A stretch of DNA of 64,000 nucleotides from Micromonospora lupini str. Lupac 08 (GCF_000297395.2 NZ_HF570108.1:5937700-6001699); one strand, 5' to 3'. Numbered from the stretch's first letter, positions 15,817-26,605 are shown. Notes: generated by a model not told the origin, from the sequence alone. A program made the numbers and translations.

Positions 15817-16411
15817 AGAGCAGCGCGCCCTCGTCGTGCAGCCAGTCCACGAAGCTGGTGGCCACGGCCGCACCGCAGTCGAGCATCTCGACCAGCAGAG
15901 CGTCGTGGGTGCCGGCGCCCAGCGGCACCTGCAACTCGGCGTAGATCGGCAGTTGCCCGCGCTCGGTCGGGTCACCGATGTACGCCTTGCAGAAGCGGCG
16001 GGTGTGGTTCCACTCGTTGACCACCCGGTAGGCCCGGTCGGCCCAGTCCGGCGGAACCGTGGCGTGCGGGCGGGCCCGCATGACCAGGATCTCGTCCTCG
16101 GGGCCCTCGAGGGTCACCAGCACCGCGTGCCGCTCCCACATGGCCAGCAGGTTGCCGTCGCCGTCGGCCAGGTAGCGCACGTCGAGCAGGTCGAGTGCGT
16201 CACAGACGCGGCGCAGGCTCACCGGCTCGATGGTCGCCGGCATCTCGGTCAGTACGGGTCGGTCGCTGCCCGGGCAGTCGTCCCCCGGCTGGCGAGGGTT
16301 CGGCGGTCCGACCCGGACCGCGCTGTCCACTGTGATCCCGCTTCGGGTTTCCGGATCGCCGCCGTCGGCGGGACCGGGGCGCCATGACCACCACGGCATC
16401 GCTCGTCGCAC
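15815..16411 (-). CDS. YbjN-domain protein
   Basis: The 198-residue protein has an N-terminal variable segment and a YbjN/T3SS-chaperone-like domain from about residue 60: RRVCDALDLLDVRYLADGDGNLLAMW, then RAYRVVNEWNHTRRFCKAY and a C-terminal VDWLHDEG helix. YbjN proteins are common in actinobacteria and their role is unclear. Start choice is uncertain; ATG 16399 is also possible, and the domain would allow a start near residue 57 (MPATIEP). No partner gene is adjacent on this strand. Confidence 0.65.
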   Translation of the reverse strand: MRRAMPWWSWRPGPADGGDPETRSGITVDSAVRVGPPNPRQPGDDCPGSDRPVLTEMPATIEPVSLRRVCDALDLLDVRYLADGDGNLLAMWERHAVLVTLEGPEDEILVMRARPHATVPPDWADRAYRVVNEWNHTRRFCKAYIGDPTERGQLPIYAELQVPLGAGTHDALLVEMLDCGAAVATSFVDWLHDEGALL

Positions 16412-16531
16412 CTCACTCCCCAGCGGATCCAGCCGCCTACGGTGCGTTGGATCCGAGGATGGACGGTACCCGGACAGCCGGGTTGAAGCATCCCCCCAAC
16501 GGCCGCACCGGCCCAGAAGAATGAGCAGGGG

Positions 16532-17263
16532 TCATCCGTTCGGATGAGGGGTGAGGGGTGTCACGGCAAGATCGGTGGCCTTCTGCAACCAGGCCGCTCC
16601 GTATGGTGCCACCAGGCCCACCCAACGGCCGGCCACCCGCACCTGCACCTCGGAGCGGGCCGGAGGACCGGCCGGGTCGCCGACCGCGCCGAGGAAGCCC
16701 ATCCGGACCAGGCCCTGCACCAGCCGCTGCGGCACCTCGACGGCGGGGCCCGGCGGATCGTCCGGTGTGACCAGCACGGCCACGTGGTCGAGCAGCGCGT
16801 CGCGCAACGCGCGCTGACCCACCGCCCGGCCCGCCACCCCCTGCTCGCTCGCGGTGCGCAGGGTGCCCGCCGCCGCGTCGGCGATCCGCCGCAGCTCCAC
16901 GCCGGGCAGCACCTCCACCGACTCGCTGCGCGTCGGTGGCAGCGGCCAGCGCCACTGCGCGTCCCGGCGGGCCGGCAACGTCGCGCCACCGCGCTCCAGC
17001 TCGGCAAGCAGGTCGGCGGCGCCCACGGTGACGTCTCCGGCCGCCGCACCGGCGACCGTCCGGGCCACCAGCACCTGCCACGGCAGCCGGGCGAACAGGG
17101 CGACCCGGCCGGGTGCGCCGGCCGGCCGCAGCCGGACCGGCGCCGCCCGGTCCAGCCGGACCAGCCGGGCCAGGAAGGCGCCCGCGTCGGCCACGCCTGT
17201 CACGCCGTGCCCGGACGGCGACGCCGCCACCCGGTCCGGGCCGGCGGTGCCCGGTCCCGTCAC
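16532..17263 (-). CDS. Conserved hypothetical coupled to the thioesterase gene
   Basis: The 243-residue product has no membrane segment or signal and is rich in Arg, Ala and Val. I do not recognise a family. GTG 17263 overlaps the stop of the thioesterase gene (GTGA), so it is the third gene of an operon with ettA. The composition looks like a cytoplasmic mixed alpha/beta protein. No catalytic motif is evident. Confidence 0.55.
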   Translation of the reverse strand: MTGPGTAGPDRVAASPSGHGVTGVADAGAFLARLVRLDRAAPVRLRPAGAPGRVALFARLPWQVLVARTVAGAAAGDVTVGAADLLAELERGGATLPARRDAQWRWPLPPTRSESVEVLPGVELRRIADAAAGTLRTASEQGVAGRAVGQRALRDALLDHVAVLVTPDDPPGPAVEVPQRLVQGLVRMGFLGAVGDPAGPPARSEVQVRVAGRWVGLVAPYGAAWLQKATDLAVTPLTPHPNG

Positions 17264-17705
17264 GCCCCGCCGCCCTGCGGGGCGTACGTGAGCAGGAAAT
17301 CCCGCTCCTCGGCGGTGATCCGCCGGGGCACCTGGCGGGTCAGGTCGAACGGCACCAGCACCGAGCGGGCGCGACTGGCCAGCACCTCGCCGTCGTACAG
17401 CTCGTACGCGACGGTGAACCGCGACGCCTTGATCTCCTCCACCCACAGCTCGATGCGGACGGTGGGGGCGGCCTCCGCGGTGGCCCGACCCAGCGCGTAG
17501 TCGACCGGGCGCAGGTAGTCGACCTCGTGCCGACGGATCACCACTCCGTCGGCGAACGAGCCCACTCCCCAGGCCCGGCCGCCGGCGAACATCAACGCCA
17601 CCCGTGCCTCCTCGTAGAGCGTGAGGAAGCGCGAGTTGTTGACGTGGCCGTACGCGTCCAGGTCGGACCAGCGCAGCGTGCAGTGGTAGACGAACCGGTC
17701 GGACA

Positions 17706-17706
<1 letters not shown>
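17260..17706 (-). CDS. Acyl-CoA thioesterase (4HBT hotdog fold)
   Basis: The 148-residue hotdog-fold protein has the signature WSDLDAYGHVNNSRFLTLYEEAR near the N-terminus, with the catalytic Asp in the DAYGHVNN loop of 4-hydroxybenzoyl-CoA-type thioesterases. It would hydrolyse short or medium acyl-CoA; substrate is unknown. ATG 17706 shares one base with the ettA stop. The ettA-thioesterase order is one I associate with actinobacteria. Confidence 0.8.
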
Positions 17707-19382
<1,676 letters not shown>

Positions 19383-19811
19383 GGTGCGGGCTACCTCCGT
19401 CGGTTTGCTGTCGCCTGAGTCGGCGGCGCGGCGCGGGCTGGGACCTGCACCCGCCGCCGCCGGCCGGGAGCCGGCCGCGCGCACGCCATCGTCAATCCTG
19501 ACAGGTACGGCGCGCTTCGCCCACATCACCCCGCCCCAGGAGTACGCGGAGTGCGATCGTCAACCCATGATCCACTCGACTTTATGGAAATCGGGCCGTC
19601 CCCCACGCCGGAATGCACCAGTTTCAAGAAACCGGAGTCGATCACCCCGGTGGTCATCGACCTCTGGACCGGCGCGGCTGTCGACAAGATCACCTTCAGG
19701 ATTCGGTGCGTGTGGGGCGGGTAGGAGACTCCGGCACGGGGCACAAGACGCCGCAGCTACGCTCAGTACGCTCATCGCGGTGGACCCGTCAGCACCCGGA
19801 GGTGGCCGATC
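19383..19811. other. Divergent intergenic region ettA / otsA
   Basis: This 429-base gap must hold the promoters of both divergent operons, but none is convincing. It contains a degenerate copy of a 75-bp palindromic element at 19569-19643. No other gene is seen. Confidence 0.5.
19569..19643. repeat. 75-bp palindromic element, degenerate copy
   Basis: The element begins and ends with GATC, and its arms (from GATCCACTCGACTTT, and ending AAACCGGAGTCGATC) are imperfect inverted copies of each other. The right arm region 19623-19653 matches 38400-38430 at 26 of 31 positions. Both copies are exactly 75 bp. Confidence 0.55.
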
Positions 19812-21212
19812 GTGACCGTCCGTAGCTCCTTTGTCGTAGTGGCGAACCGTCTGCCGGTCGACGAGGTGAGCACACCCGAGGGACGGCAGTGGCGACGCAG
19901 CCCCGGCGGGCTGGTCACCGCGCTGCATCCCGTGCTCGCCGAACACCAGGGCACCTGGGTCGGCTGGGCCGGCGGCACCGGCGCCGCCCCCGAGCCGTTC
20001 GACCTGGAGGGCATCCGGCTGCACCCGGTCCCGCTCAGCGCCGAGGAGTTGGAGCGCTACTACGAGGGCCAGTCCAACGCGACGATCTGGCCGCTCTACC
20101 ACGACGCGGTGGAGACACCTGCGTACAAGCGGCGCTGGCGGGAGGCGTACCGCCTGGTCAACGCCCGGTTCGCGGAGGCCGCGGCGGACGTCGCGGCCGA
20201 GGGCGCGACGGTCTGGGTGCAGGACTACCAGCTCCAGTTGGTCCCGGCGATGCTCCGCGAGCTGCGTCCGGACCTGCGGATCGGGTTCTTCCTGCACATC
20301 CCGTTCCCGCCGATCGAGCTGTTCATGCAGATGCCGTTCCGCACCGAGATCCTGCGCGGCCTGCTCGGCGCGGACCTGGTGGGCTTCCAGCAGCGGCTGG
20401 CCGCGCAGAACTTCGTCCGGCTGGCCCGGCACCTGCTCGGGCTGCGCTACGAGGGGCAGATGATCCAGGTCGACGGCCGGCAGGTGAAGGCGGGCGCGTT
20501 CCCCATCTCCATCGACACGCAGGAGATGGAACGGATGGCCGCCGACCCGGCGATCCAGGCGCGGGCCAAGCAGATCCGCGCCGAACTGGGCGACCCGAAG
20601 ACGATCATCCTGGGCGTCGACCGGCTGGATTACACCAAGGGCATCGAGTTGCGCCTCAAGGCGTTCCGCGAGTTGCTCGCTGACGGAAAGTTGACAGTTC
20701 CGGACGCCGTTATGGTGCAGGTGGCCACGCCGAGCCGCGAGCGCGTCGAGCACTACCAGGCACTTCGGGTCAAGGTCGAGCGCGAAGTTGGTCGGATTAA
20801 TGGCGAATTCGGCCGAGTCGGCGTGCCTGCCGTGCATTACCTCCATCAGTCGTACAGTCGCAGTGAACTGGCCGCGATGTACGTTGCTGCGGACGTGATG
20901 ATGGTGACCCCGCTGCGAGACGGTATGAATCTGGTAGCCAAGGAGTACGTCGCATCACGCGCCGACCAGGGCGGTGCGCTCGTGCTCAGCGAGTTCGCCG
21001 GCGCCGCAACGGAGCTGCGCCAGGCCTTCCTGTGTAACCCGCACGACCCGGACGCGGTCAAGGACGCCCTGCTCCGGGCCGTGCACGTGGAGAAAACCGA
21101 GGCACGCCGCCGGATGCGGACAATGCAACGTCACCTGCGTACCCACGACGTGGGGCACTGGGCCAAGTCTTTCCTCTCCGAACTCGGAGTTCCCGAGGCG
21201 GAGGCCGCGTGA
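19812..21212 (+). CDS. otsA: Trehalose-6-phosphate synthase
   Basis: The 466-residue GT20 glycosyltransferase makes trehalose 6-phosphate from UDP/GDP-glucose and glucose 6-phosphate. It has VVVANRLPV at the N-terminus, HIPFPPIELF from His162, GVDRLDYTKGI with Asp270-Lys276, and PLRDGMNLVAKEY for donor binding. GTG 19812 has a GGAGGTGG site. The gene overlaps the next one, which carries the matching phosphatase. Bases 20670-20950 are visibly lower in GC than the rest of the gene, though the reading frame and motifs are intact. Confidence 0.93.
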   Translation: MTVRSSFVVVANRLPVDEVSTPEGRQWRRSPGGLVTALHPVLAEHQGTWVGWAGGTGAAPEPFDLEGIRLHPVPLSAEELERYYEGQSNATIWPLYHDAVETPAYKRRWREAYRLVNARFAEAAADVAAEGATVWVQDYQLQLVPAMLRELRPDLRIGFFLHIPFPPIELFMQMPFRTEILRGLLGADLVGFQQRLAAQNFVRLARHLLGLRYEGQMIQVDGRQVKAGAFPISIDTQEMERMAADPAIQARAKQIRAELGDPKTIILGVDRLDYTKGIELRLKAFRELLADGKLTVPDAVMVQVATPSRERVEHYQALRVKVEREVGRINGEFGRVGVPAVHYLHQSYSRSELAAMYVAADVMMVTPLRDGMNLVAKEYVASRADQGGALVLSEFAGAATELRQAFLCNPHDPDAVKDALLRAVHVEKTEARRRMRTMQRHLRTHDVGHWAKSFLSELGVPEAEAA

Positions 21213-23818
21213 ACACGTCCGTCAACGACGGAGCGGCGATCGCCACCGGGGTGATGGACCCCGAGCTGCGCTCCGCCATCGGCCGGATCGCCCGGGTTCC
21301 GCAGCTCCTGATCGCCTGCGACTACGACGGCACACTCGCGCCGATCGTGGAGGACCCGAGCACCGCCGTACCGCTGCCCGAGTCGGTGGCGGCGATCCGC
21401 GCGCTCGCCGCGCTGCCGCAGACGAGCGTGGCAGTGGTCTCCGGCCGGGCGCTGCGGGACCTGGCCGCGCTCTCCCGGCTGCCCAGCGAGGTGCACCTCG
21501 TCGGCAGTCACGGCTCCGAGTTCGACATCGGCTTCGTCGAACGCCTCTCCCCCGAGCTGGTCGCGGTACGCCAGCAGGTGCGCAACGCGCTACGCGAGAT
21601 CGCCGCCGAGCACCCGGGCATCCGGCTGGAACGCAAGCCGGCAAGCGTCGCGGTGCACACCCGGGGCGTCGACCCGCAGGTCGCCGCCGCGGCCATCGAG
21701 GCGGTCCGCAACGGCCCGGCCACCTTCGACGGCGTCACGGTGACGCAGGGCAAGGAGGTCATCGAGCTGTCCGTGGTGGCCACCCACAAGGGCACCGCCG
21801 TCGACCAGCTCCGGACCCAGCTCTCGGCCAGCGCAGTGCTCTTCATCGGCGACGACGTCACCGACGAGAACGCCTTCGGCAACCTGCACGGTCCGGACCT
21901 GGGCATCAAGATCGGCCCCGGCGAGACCAAGGCCGGCTTCCGGGTGGCTGAGCCCATCGAGGCCGCCCGCGCGCTCGGGCTGCTGCTGGAGACCCGTCGA
22001 CACTGGCTGTTCGGCGAGCGGGCGGTGCCCATCGAGCGGCACTCCATGCTTGCCAACGGTCGTACCGTCGCGTTGCTCACGCCGGAGGCGAAGGTCAGCT
22101 GGCTCTGCCACCCCAAGCCGGACTCGGCGGCGATCTTCGCCGACCTGGTCGGTGGCAGCCCGGCCGGTCACTTCAGCGTCGCCCCGGAGCGCGGGGGCAT
22201 CCCGCTGGGCCAGCGCTACCGCTCCGGCACGATGACAGTCGAGACCCGGTGGTCCGGGCTCACCGTCACCGACTGGCTGGACAAGCCGGCCCGGGAGACC
22301 ACTCCGGACGACAGCCCGGCGGTCATCACCGGCGACTCGACCCTGATCCGGGTGCTCACCGGCAGCGGTCGGGTGCGGGTGGAGTTCGCCCCGCGCCCCG
22401 AGTTCGGTCAGGTCGCCGTGCAGATGCAGCCGCTCGGCGACGGACTGCTGGTGCTCGGCTCGAACGAACCGGTCGCCCTCTACTCCCCCGGGGTCGAGTG
22501 GCAGGTCAACAACGACGGCGGGTACGAGACAGCCAAGGCGATCGTCGACCTCTCCGCCGCCGGCGGGCAGGTCGTGCTGGAGCTGCGCTTCGGCACGCAC
22601 AGCCTGGAGCACCACCGGGTGCCGATCCACGAGCGGCAGGCCGCGGCCGAGCAGCCGTGGAAGGACTGGGTGGCCTCGCTCCGGCTGCCGTCCACGTCCC
22701 GTGACCTGGTGGCCCGCAGCGCGCTCACCCTGCGCGGGCTCTGCCACGAGACGACCGGCTCGATCCTGGCCGCGGCGACCACCTCCCTCCCCGAGGAGCT
22801 GGGCGGCGTCCGCAACTGGGACTACCGCTACTGCTGGCTGCGCGACGCCGCGCTTACCGCCCGCGCGCTCGTCGACCTCGGGTCCATCGAGGAGGCCGAG
22901 GCGTTCCTGCGCTGGGTCGACGGCTGCATCGAGCGCACCGGCGGCCACCCGGAGCGGCTGCACCCGCTCTACACGATCGACGGCTACGAGTTGGGCGCCG
23001 AGGCGGTCATCGACACGCTGCCCGGGTACGCCGGCTCCCGGCCGGTCCGGGTCGGCAACCTCGCCAACCACCAGCTCCAACTCGACGTGTTCGGCCCGAT
23101 CGCCGACCTGATCGCGGCCGTCGCCGACGCCCGCGGCTCGGTCCGGGACGACGAGTGGCGGGTCCTGGAGAACATGGTCGAGGCGGTCCGCCGCCGCTGG
23201 CACGAGCCCGACCACGGCATCTGGGAGGCCCGGCTGCCACCCCGGCACCACGTCTTCTCCAAGGTGATGTGCTGGATGACGGTCGACCGGGCGCTGCACG
23301 TGATGCGCCAGCACGGCGGCGAGGACCGGTCCGAGTGGAAGGACCTGCGCGACCGGATCGGCGCCAACGTGCTGGAGCACGGCTGGCACTCCGACGTCGA
23401 GGCGTACAGCGTCGCGTACGGGGACGAGGACATGGACGCCTCGTCGCTCTGGATCGGGCTCTCCGGCCTGCTCCCCGGCGACGACCCGCGCTTCCTGTCC
23501 ACCGTCCTGAAGATCGAGGCGGACCTGCGCAGCGGCCCGGTCGTCTACCGCTACCACTGGGACGACGGCCTGCCCGGCCGCGAGGGCGGCTTCCACATCT
23601 GCACGGCGTGGCTGATCGAGGCGTACCTGCGCACCGGTCGCCGCACCGACGCCGAGGAGCTGTTCGCGCAGATGGTGCTCACCGCCGGCCCGACCGGCCT
23701 GCTCCCCGAGCAGTACGACCCGCTCGCCGAGCGCGGCCTGGGCAACCACCCGCAGGCGTACAGCCACCTGGGGCTGATCCGCTGCGCCCTGCTGCTGGAC
23801 AACATGCTCAAGCAGTAG
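21209..23818 (+). CDS. Trehalose-phosphatase fused to a GH15 glycosidase (trehalase-like)
   Basis: The 869-residue fusion has an N-terminal HAD-type OtsB domain (DYDGT from Asp38, GDDVTDEN from 214) that removes phosphate from trehalose 6-phosphate. From about residue 270 it has a GH15 glucoamylase/trehalase-like region: a beta-rich part, then the (alpha/alpha)6 barrel with RNWDYRYCWLRDA at 535-547 and LLPEQYDP near the end. Actinobacterial GH15 proteins of this type include trehalases, so one chain may both form and hydrolyse trehalose. ATG 21209 overlaps the otsA stop (GTGA frame junction). Confidence 0.85.
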   Translation: MNTSVNDGAAIATGVMDPELRSAIGRIARVPQLLIACDYDGTLAPIVEDPSTAVPLPESVAAIRALAALPQTSVAVVSGRALRDLAALSRLPSEVHLVGSHGSEFDIGFVERLSPELVAVRQQVRNALREIAAEHPGIRLERKPASVAVHTRGVDPQVAAAAIEAVRNGPATFDGVTVTQGKEVIELSVVATHKGTAVDQLRTQLSASAVLFIGDDVTDENAFGNLHGPDLGIKIGPGETKAGFRVAEPIEAARALGLLLETRRHWLFGERAVPIERHSMLANGRTVALLTPEAKVSWLCHPKPDSAAIFADLVGGSPAGHFSVAPERGGIPLGQRYRSGTMTVETRWSGLTVTDWLDKPARETTPDDSPAVITGDSTLIRVLTGSGRVRVEFAPRPEFGQVAVQMQPLGDGLLVLGSNEPVALYSPGVEWQVNNDGGYETAKAIVDLSAAGGQVVLELRFGTHSLEHHRVPIHERQAAAEQPWKDWVASLRLPSTSRDLVARSALTLRGLCHETTGSILAAATTSLPEELGGVRNWDYRYCWLRDAALTARALVDLGSIEEAEAFLRWVDGCIERTGGHPERLHPLYTIDGYELGAEAVIDTLPGYAGSRPVRVGNLANHQLQLDVFGPIADLIAAVADARGSVRDDEWRVLENMVEAVRRRWHEPDHGIWEARLPPRHHVFSKVMCWMTVDRALHVMRQHGGEDRSEWKDLRDRIGANVLEHGWHSDVEAYSVAYGDEDMDASSLWIGLSGLLPGDDPRFLSTVLKIEADLRSGPVVYRYHWDDGLPGREGGFHICTAWLIEAYLRTGRRTDAEELFAQMVLTAGPTGLLPEQYDPLAERGLGNHPQAYSHLGLIRCALLLDNMLKQ

Positions 23819-23833
23819 TCGACCGACAGATCC

Positions 23834-23869
23834 ACGACGGGCCGGAGCAGCGCCGCTCCGGCCCGTCGT
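23834..23869 (+). terminator. Strong hairpin terminator of the trehalose operon
   Basis: ACGACGGGCCGGAGC at 23834-23848 pairs perfectly with GCTCCGGCCCGTCGT at 23855-23869, a 15-bp stem with a 6-base loop, 15 bases after the stop. Confidence 0.8.
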
Positions 23870-24000
23870 CTGTCCGGCCCGTCGTCTGTCCGGCCCGTCG
23901 TCTGTCCGGCCCATCGCCTGCCGGCCCGTCGTCTGTCCGGCCCCGCACGGCGCTGCGCTGCGCTGCGCTGCGCTGTCTGGCTCGCTGGCTGGCTGGCTGG
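23858..24000. repeat. Short tandem repeat block
   Basis: CCGGCCCGTCGTCTGT (16 bp) is repeated at 23858, 23874, 23890, 23906 (degenerate, 15 bp) and 23921. It is followed by CGCTG five times at 23951-23975 and CTGG four times at 23985-24000. The first unit is the right arm of the terminator, suggesting that slippage amplified the hairpin arm. Confidence 0.85.
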
Positions 24001-24035
24001 CGTCACCGGCGCAGGGTCAAGGACCACCTGCGGGC

Positions 24036-24106
24036 CCTTTGCTCTGCTTCAACCGGCGCACCAGTCAGAGCCCGTTTGTGGTGCGTGGATTGAAGCAGAG
24101 CAAAGG
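24036..24106. repeat. 71-bp palindromic element
   Basis: CCTTTGCTCTGCTTCAA at 24036-24052 is the exact inverse of 24090-24106. Inside, CGCACCA pairs with TGGTGCG after a 4-base interruption on each side, leaving a 15-base loop. It sits between the convergent trehalose and cobalamin operons; transcribed, it would form a long hairpin. It looks like a dispersed palindromic repeat rather than a gene. Confidence 0.75.
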
Positions 24107-24201
24107 ATGTGGGAAGGGGGTGCCCACCCCGGGCCGGAATGCCCTCCAGCGCGGGCGCCATTCGAGGCCGCATCGCTCGCGGCACCGACGCGTGCCGGCT
24201 G

Positions 24202-25482
24202 TCAGGCGTCGAGGGCGTCCACCACGTCGCCCACCACGACGACGGCGGGCGGCCGGAGGTCGGCGGCGAGCAGGTCGGCGGCCACCGCGCCCAGCGTGGA
24301 CCGCAGGACCCGCTGGGTGCCCGTGGTGGCCTCCTGGACCACGGCGGCGGGTGTCTGCGGCGACCGACCGTGTGCGATCAGGGTGGCCGTGATGGCGGCG
24401 AGGTTCTTCAGCCCCATCAGGATCACCAGGGTGCCGCGCAGGCCCGCGAGGGCGTCCCAGCGCACCAGCGAGGCCGGCGAGTCGGGTGCCACGTGGCCGG
24501 AGACCACTGTGAACTCGTGCGCCACCCCCCGGTGGGTGACCGGGATCCCGGCCGCCGCCGGGGCGGCGATCGAGCTGGTCACCCCGGGAACGACTGTCAC
24601 CGGAACGCCGGCCTCGGCGCACGCCAGCAGCTCCTCGCCACCACGACCGAAGACGTACGGGTCGCCGCCCTTGAGCCGGACCACGACGGCGCCGGCCAGG
24701 GCCCGGTCGACCAGGATCCGGTTGATCTCCTCCTGGGCTCGGGACGGGCCGTAGGGGATCTTCGAGGCGTCCACCAGCTCGACGTCGGCGCGCAACTCGT
24801 CCAGGAGCAGGCCGGGCACCAACCGGTCGGCCACCACCACGTCGGCCTCGGTGAGCAACCGCCAGCCTCGCACGGTGATCAGCTCCGGGTCACCCGGCCC
24901 CGCCCCCACCAGCGACACCCGCCCGGCCCGCCGCCCACCGCTCGTCCCGGTCGGAGCGTCGGGCCGGTCCTGCGCCGAAGCGACTCCGTCCGGGGCGACT
25001 CCACCCGGAGCGACTCCGTCCGGAGCGAGGCGGGCCGCGAGGAGGTCACGGATCGCGTCGCGGACGGTCATCGCCCGCCGGGGATCCCCGCCACCGAGCA
25101 CGGCCACGGTGACCGGGCCGTGTCGGGTCACCGCCGGGGTCCACGCCGTGGCGGCGGTCCGGTCGTCGGCCCGGACGCAGAAGATCCGCCGCTCGGCGGC
25201 GACGGCGCTCACCGCAGCCGCCGCCATCTGATCGTCGATCGCCACCTGGACCAGCCATGCGCCGTCCAGATCCTCGGGCACGAACCGGCGCGGCACCCAG
25301 TGCAGCCGACCCGCGTCCACCCGGGCCTGCAACGCCGGGGTCAGCTCCGGGGCCACCAGCAGGACGTCCGCGCCGGCATCCAGCAGCGCCGGCACCCGCC
25401 GGGTGGCGACCGCGCCGCCGCCCACCACGACCACGCGCCGCCCGTCGAGCCGCAGGCCGAGAGGGTACGGGCTGGCGCTCAC
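24202..25482 (-). CDS. cysG: Siroheme synthase-like: precorrin-2 dehydrogenase fused to uroporphyrinogen-III methyltransferase
   Basis: The 426-residue fusion has an N-terminal NAD-binding domain (VVVVGGGAVATRRV at about 17-30) that oxidises precorrin-2. From about residue 190 it has a SAM-dependent SUMT domain with VSLVGAGPGDPELITVRG, VVRLKGGDPYVFGRGGEE and PVTVVPGVTSS. It feeds tetrapyrrole into siroheme and cobalamin. The link between the domains carries GVAPxG repeats. GTG 25482 overlaps a 13-codon mini-ORF. It is the last gene of the cobC-cobT-cysG operon. Confidence 0.88.
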   Translation of the reverse strand: MSASPYPLGLRLDGRRVVVVGGGAVATRRVPALLDAGADVLLVAPELTPALQARVDAGRLHWVPRRFVPEDLDGAWLVQVAIDDQMAAAAVSAVAAERRIFCVRADDRTAATAWTPAVTRHGPVTVAVLGGGDPRRAMTVRDAIRDLLAARLAPDGVAPGGVAPDGVASAQDRPDAPTGTSGGRRAGRVSLVGAGPGDPELITVRGWRLLTEADVVVADRLVPGLLLDELRADVELVDASKIPYGPSRAQEEINRILVDRALAGAVVVRLKGGDPYVFGRGGEELLACAEAGVPVTVVPGVTSSIAAPAAAGIPVTHRGVAHEFTVVSGHVAPDSPASLVRWDALAGLRGTLVILMGLKNLAAITATLIAHGRSPQTPAAVVQEATTGTQRVLRSTLGAVAADLLAADLRPPAVVVVGDVVDALDA

Positions 25483-25520
25483 GCCGCACCACCGGGCCGG
25501 GCCGCCCGTTCGTCTGACAT
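25479..25520 (-). CDS. Possible 13-codon coupling ORF before cysG
   Basis: ATG 25520 lies 2 bases after the cobT stop and opens a 13-codon frame (MSDERAARPGGAA) whose TGA overlaps the cysG GTG start. It could keep ribosomes moving from cobT into cysG. It may equally be chance. Confidence 0.25.
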   Translation of the reverse strand: MSDERAARPGGAA

Positions 25521-25522
25521 GG

Positions 25523-26605
25523 TCACTTCTCGGCCACCCCGGCGGAGTCGAAGGTGGCCACGTCGTGCAGCACGCGGACGGCGCCGGTGACGACCGGCAG
25601 CGCCAACAGGGCGCCGGTGCCCTCGCCGAGGCGCAGGCCCAGGTCGATGAGCGGATCGAGTCCGAGGTGGCGCAGCGCCACCGTCGCGCCCGGCTCCGCC
25701 GAACGGTGCCCGGCGACCATGGCCGCGACCGCGTCCGGTGCGAACGCGGCGGCGGCGAGCGCCGCGGACACCGCGATCACGCCGTCCAGCAGGACCGGCG
25801 TCCGGCGGGCCGCGGCGCCCAGGATCAGCCCGGCCAGCGCGGCGTGCTCCAGGCCACCGACGGCGGCGAGCACGCCCAGCGGGTCGGCCGGATCGGGTGT
25901 GTGCCGGGCCAGCGCGGCCCGCACCACGGCCACCTTGCGGGCGTACGTCGGGTCGTCGATCCCGGTGCCCCGGCCGGTGGTGTCGAGCGGGTCGGCGCCG
26001 GTGAAAGCGGCGATCAGCACCGCCGCCGGGGTGGTGTTGCCGATGCCCATGTCCCCGGTGAGCAGGATGCCGGCGCCGGCGTCGATCAGCTCGTCGGCGA
26101 CCCGGATGCCGGTCTGCACCGCCGCCAGGGCCTCGTCGCGGGTGAGCGCGGCGGTCACCGTGAGGTCCCGGGTGCCCCGGCGCACGGAGGCGGCGACCAG
26201 TCGGGGCGCGGACGGGTCGGCCGGACCGGACGCCTCGCCGACGGGCAGCGGGGTGGCGACCCCGACGTCGACCACGGTGACCGAGGCCCCGGCCTGCCGG
26301 GCGAACGCGTTGACGACCGCGCCGCCGGCCAGGAAGTTGCCGATCATCTGCGCGGTGACCTCCTGCGGCCACGGGCTGACCCCCTGGGCGTGCACCCCGT
26401 GGTCGCCCGCGAAGATCGCCACGGCGGCCGGCTCGGGGATCGGCGGCGGGCAGGCCCCGGCCAGCCCGGCGAGGCGTACCGACAGGTCCTCCAGCAGGCC
26501 CAGCGAGCCCGCCGGCTTGGTCAGCCGGCCGTGCAGCTCGCGGGCGGCGGCCATCGCCGTCTCGTCCAGTGGGCGGATGGCCGACATCGTGGTCTCCAGC
26601 ATCAT
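25523..26605 (-). CDS. cobT: Nicotinate-nucleotide-dimethylbenzimidazole phosphoribosyltransferase
   Basis: The 360-residue enzyme makes alpha-ribazole phosphate, the lower-ligand precursor of cobalamin. Recognisable parts are the N-terminal RLTKPAGSLG motif (about 27-36), the FAGDHGVHAQGVSPWPQEVT segment, TGDMGIGNTTPAA and, near the end, LGEGTGALLALP with the catalytic Glu. ATG 26605 overlaps the cobC stop (ATGATGA arrangement). Length is normal for CobT. Confidence 0.92.
   Translation of the reverse strand: MMLETTMSAIRPLDETAMAAARELHGRLTKPAGSLGLLEDLSVRLAGLAGACPPPIPEPAAVAIFAGDHGVHAQGVSPWPQEVTAQMIGNFLAGGAVVNAFARQAGASVTVVDVGVATPLPVGEASGPADPSAPRLVAASVRRGTRDLTVTAALTRDEALAAVQTGIRVADELIDAGAGILLTGDMGIGNTTPAAVLIAAFTGADPLDTTGRGTGIDDPTYARKVAVVRAALARHTPDPADPLGVLAAVGGLEHAALAGLILGAAARRTPVLLDGVIAVSAALAAAAFAPDAVAAMVAGHRSAEPGATVALRHLGLDPLIDLGLRLGEGTGALLALPVVTGAVRVLHDVATFDSAGVAEK

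Noticed and set aside
23941..24000. CRISPR-like direct repeats
   Set aside because: The units are 4-16 bp and contiguous without spacers; they are microsatellite and slippage repeats.
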